Shown here in pieces: positions 5,341 through 5,568 of a stretch of 5,568 nt of DNA. The stretch is from NCBI GenBank assembly GCA_910577915.1, contig CAJTOM010000102.1, forward strand, positions 1 through 5,568, written 5' to 3'. The DNA is from an uncultured Oscillospiraceae bacterium (GTDB lineage: Bacteria > Bacillota > Clostridia > Oscillospirales > Oscillospiraceae). Every line of letters begins with the position of its first letter. Positions within the stretch are counted from its first letter, which is position 1. The notes beneath the pieces are model-generated. The model saw only the letters and a program-made list of their open reading frames with translations, made no database searches and was not told the DNA's origin. The position numbers and the translations under genes are program-made.

Positions 5341-5568
5341 CGCGCACCTTTGCCTTTCCGGGGTACCTGCCTGCGGGGCGGGCTGTGCCCAATGGTCTGC
5401 TGGTCAGTCTTGACCTCAATGCCCAGATCCATGGCGTGGCGGATCTCCGCCCACATTCCCTCCGTCCACTCCGGCCCGTAGACATTGACCTGCTGACAGG
5501 ACTCCACCAGCCGCAGGCCCATTTCCCGTGCCGCCTGATCCTGCTGGGGATTTTCCGGGTCAGCGACA
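5337..5568 (-). CDS. DUF4406/DUF7768-like protein, C-terminal part only
   Basis: Seventy-seven residues are visible and the frame continues past the right edge; the start is outside. The segment CQQVNVYGPEWTEGMWAEIRHAMDLGIEVKT matches the C-terminal pattern of DUF4406-type proteins, which have a nucleoside 2-deoxyribosyltransferase-like fold: a hydrophobic strand ending in G, then EGMxxEI and an A(x)nLGI strand. Biochemical function of the family is not established. The tail after it is basic and ends RKGKGAR. The stop overlaps the next start by four bases (ATGA), placing it at the head of the visible coupled operon. Confidence 0.72.
   Translation of the reverse strand, partial: VADPENPQQDQAAREMGLRLVESCQQVNVYGPEWTEGMWAEIRHAMDLGIEVKTDQQTIGHSPPRRQVPRKGKGAR

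Overview
The window looks like a segment of a conjugative or integrative mobile element from a GC-rich member of the Clostridia (Oscillospiraceae- or Lachnospiraceae-like gut Firmicutes). The basis is the gene set: a beta-class DNA methyltransferase, a VapD-like protein, a PAPS-reductase-fold PP-loop protein, a DUF4406/DUF7768-like protein, and accessory proteins carrying motifs such as GFRWAPxxGAWQRQL and GGTWLSDYVPNRLGGF. The start sites also fit, with strong GGAGG-type ribosome binding sites. The host assignment is inference; no relaxase, integrase, coupling protein or attachment site is in view.

Every gene I can support lies on the minus strand, so transcription runs from high to low coordinates. 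In transcription order these are: the C-terminal end of a DUF4406/DUF7768-like protein (5568-5337); a 324-residue two-part accessory protein with a credible internal start (5340-4366); a DPPY-type DNA methyltransferase (4376-3648); a probable 30-residue microprotein fitted exactly between its neighbours (3651-3559); a 100-residue conserved-type hypothetical (3562-3260); a VapD-like protein (3258-2863); a 551-residue accessory protein (2752-1097); and a PP-loop/PAPS-reductase-family protein that starts at a GTG and runs off the left edge (757-1).

The genes from 5568 to 2863 are packed as a translationally coupled operon: 4-nt ATGA overlap, 11-nt overlap, 4-nt GTGA overlap, 4-nt ATGA overlap, then a 1-nt gap. 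Packing then loosens. A 110-nt interval before the 551-residue protein holds a hairpin and a very good ribosome binding site that points at an ATC where ATG would be expected. A 339-nt interval (758-1096) precedes the PP-loop gene.

That last interval is the most structured DNA in the window. It holds a pair of 23-nt inverted arms, a 10-bp perfect hairpin that competes with them, and a run of seven hairpins within about 190 nt, two of them very strong (13-bp stem with a 3-nt loop; a nested 36-nt hairpin around a 12-nt palindrome). This could be a structured RNA leader, a folded-DNA element or a MITE-like insertion, and it is the best candidate here for something undescribed.

Functionally, the methyltransferase may protect the element from host restriction. 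The VapD-like protein may be a small RNase or toxin-like factor. The other proteins are accessory proteins of unknown function.
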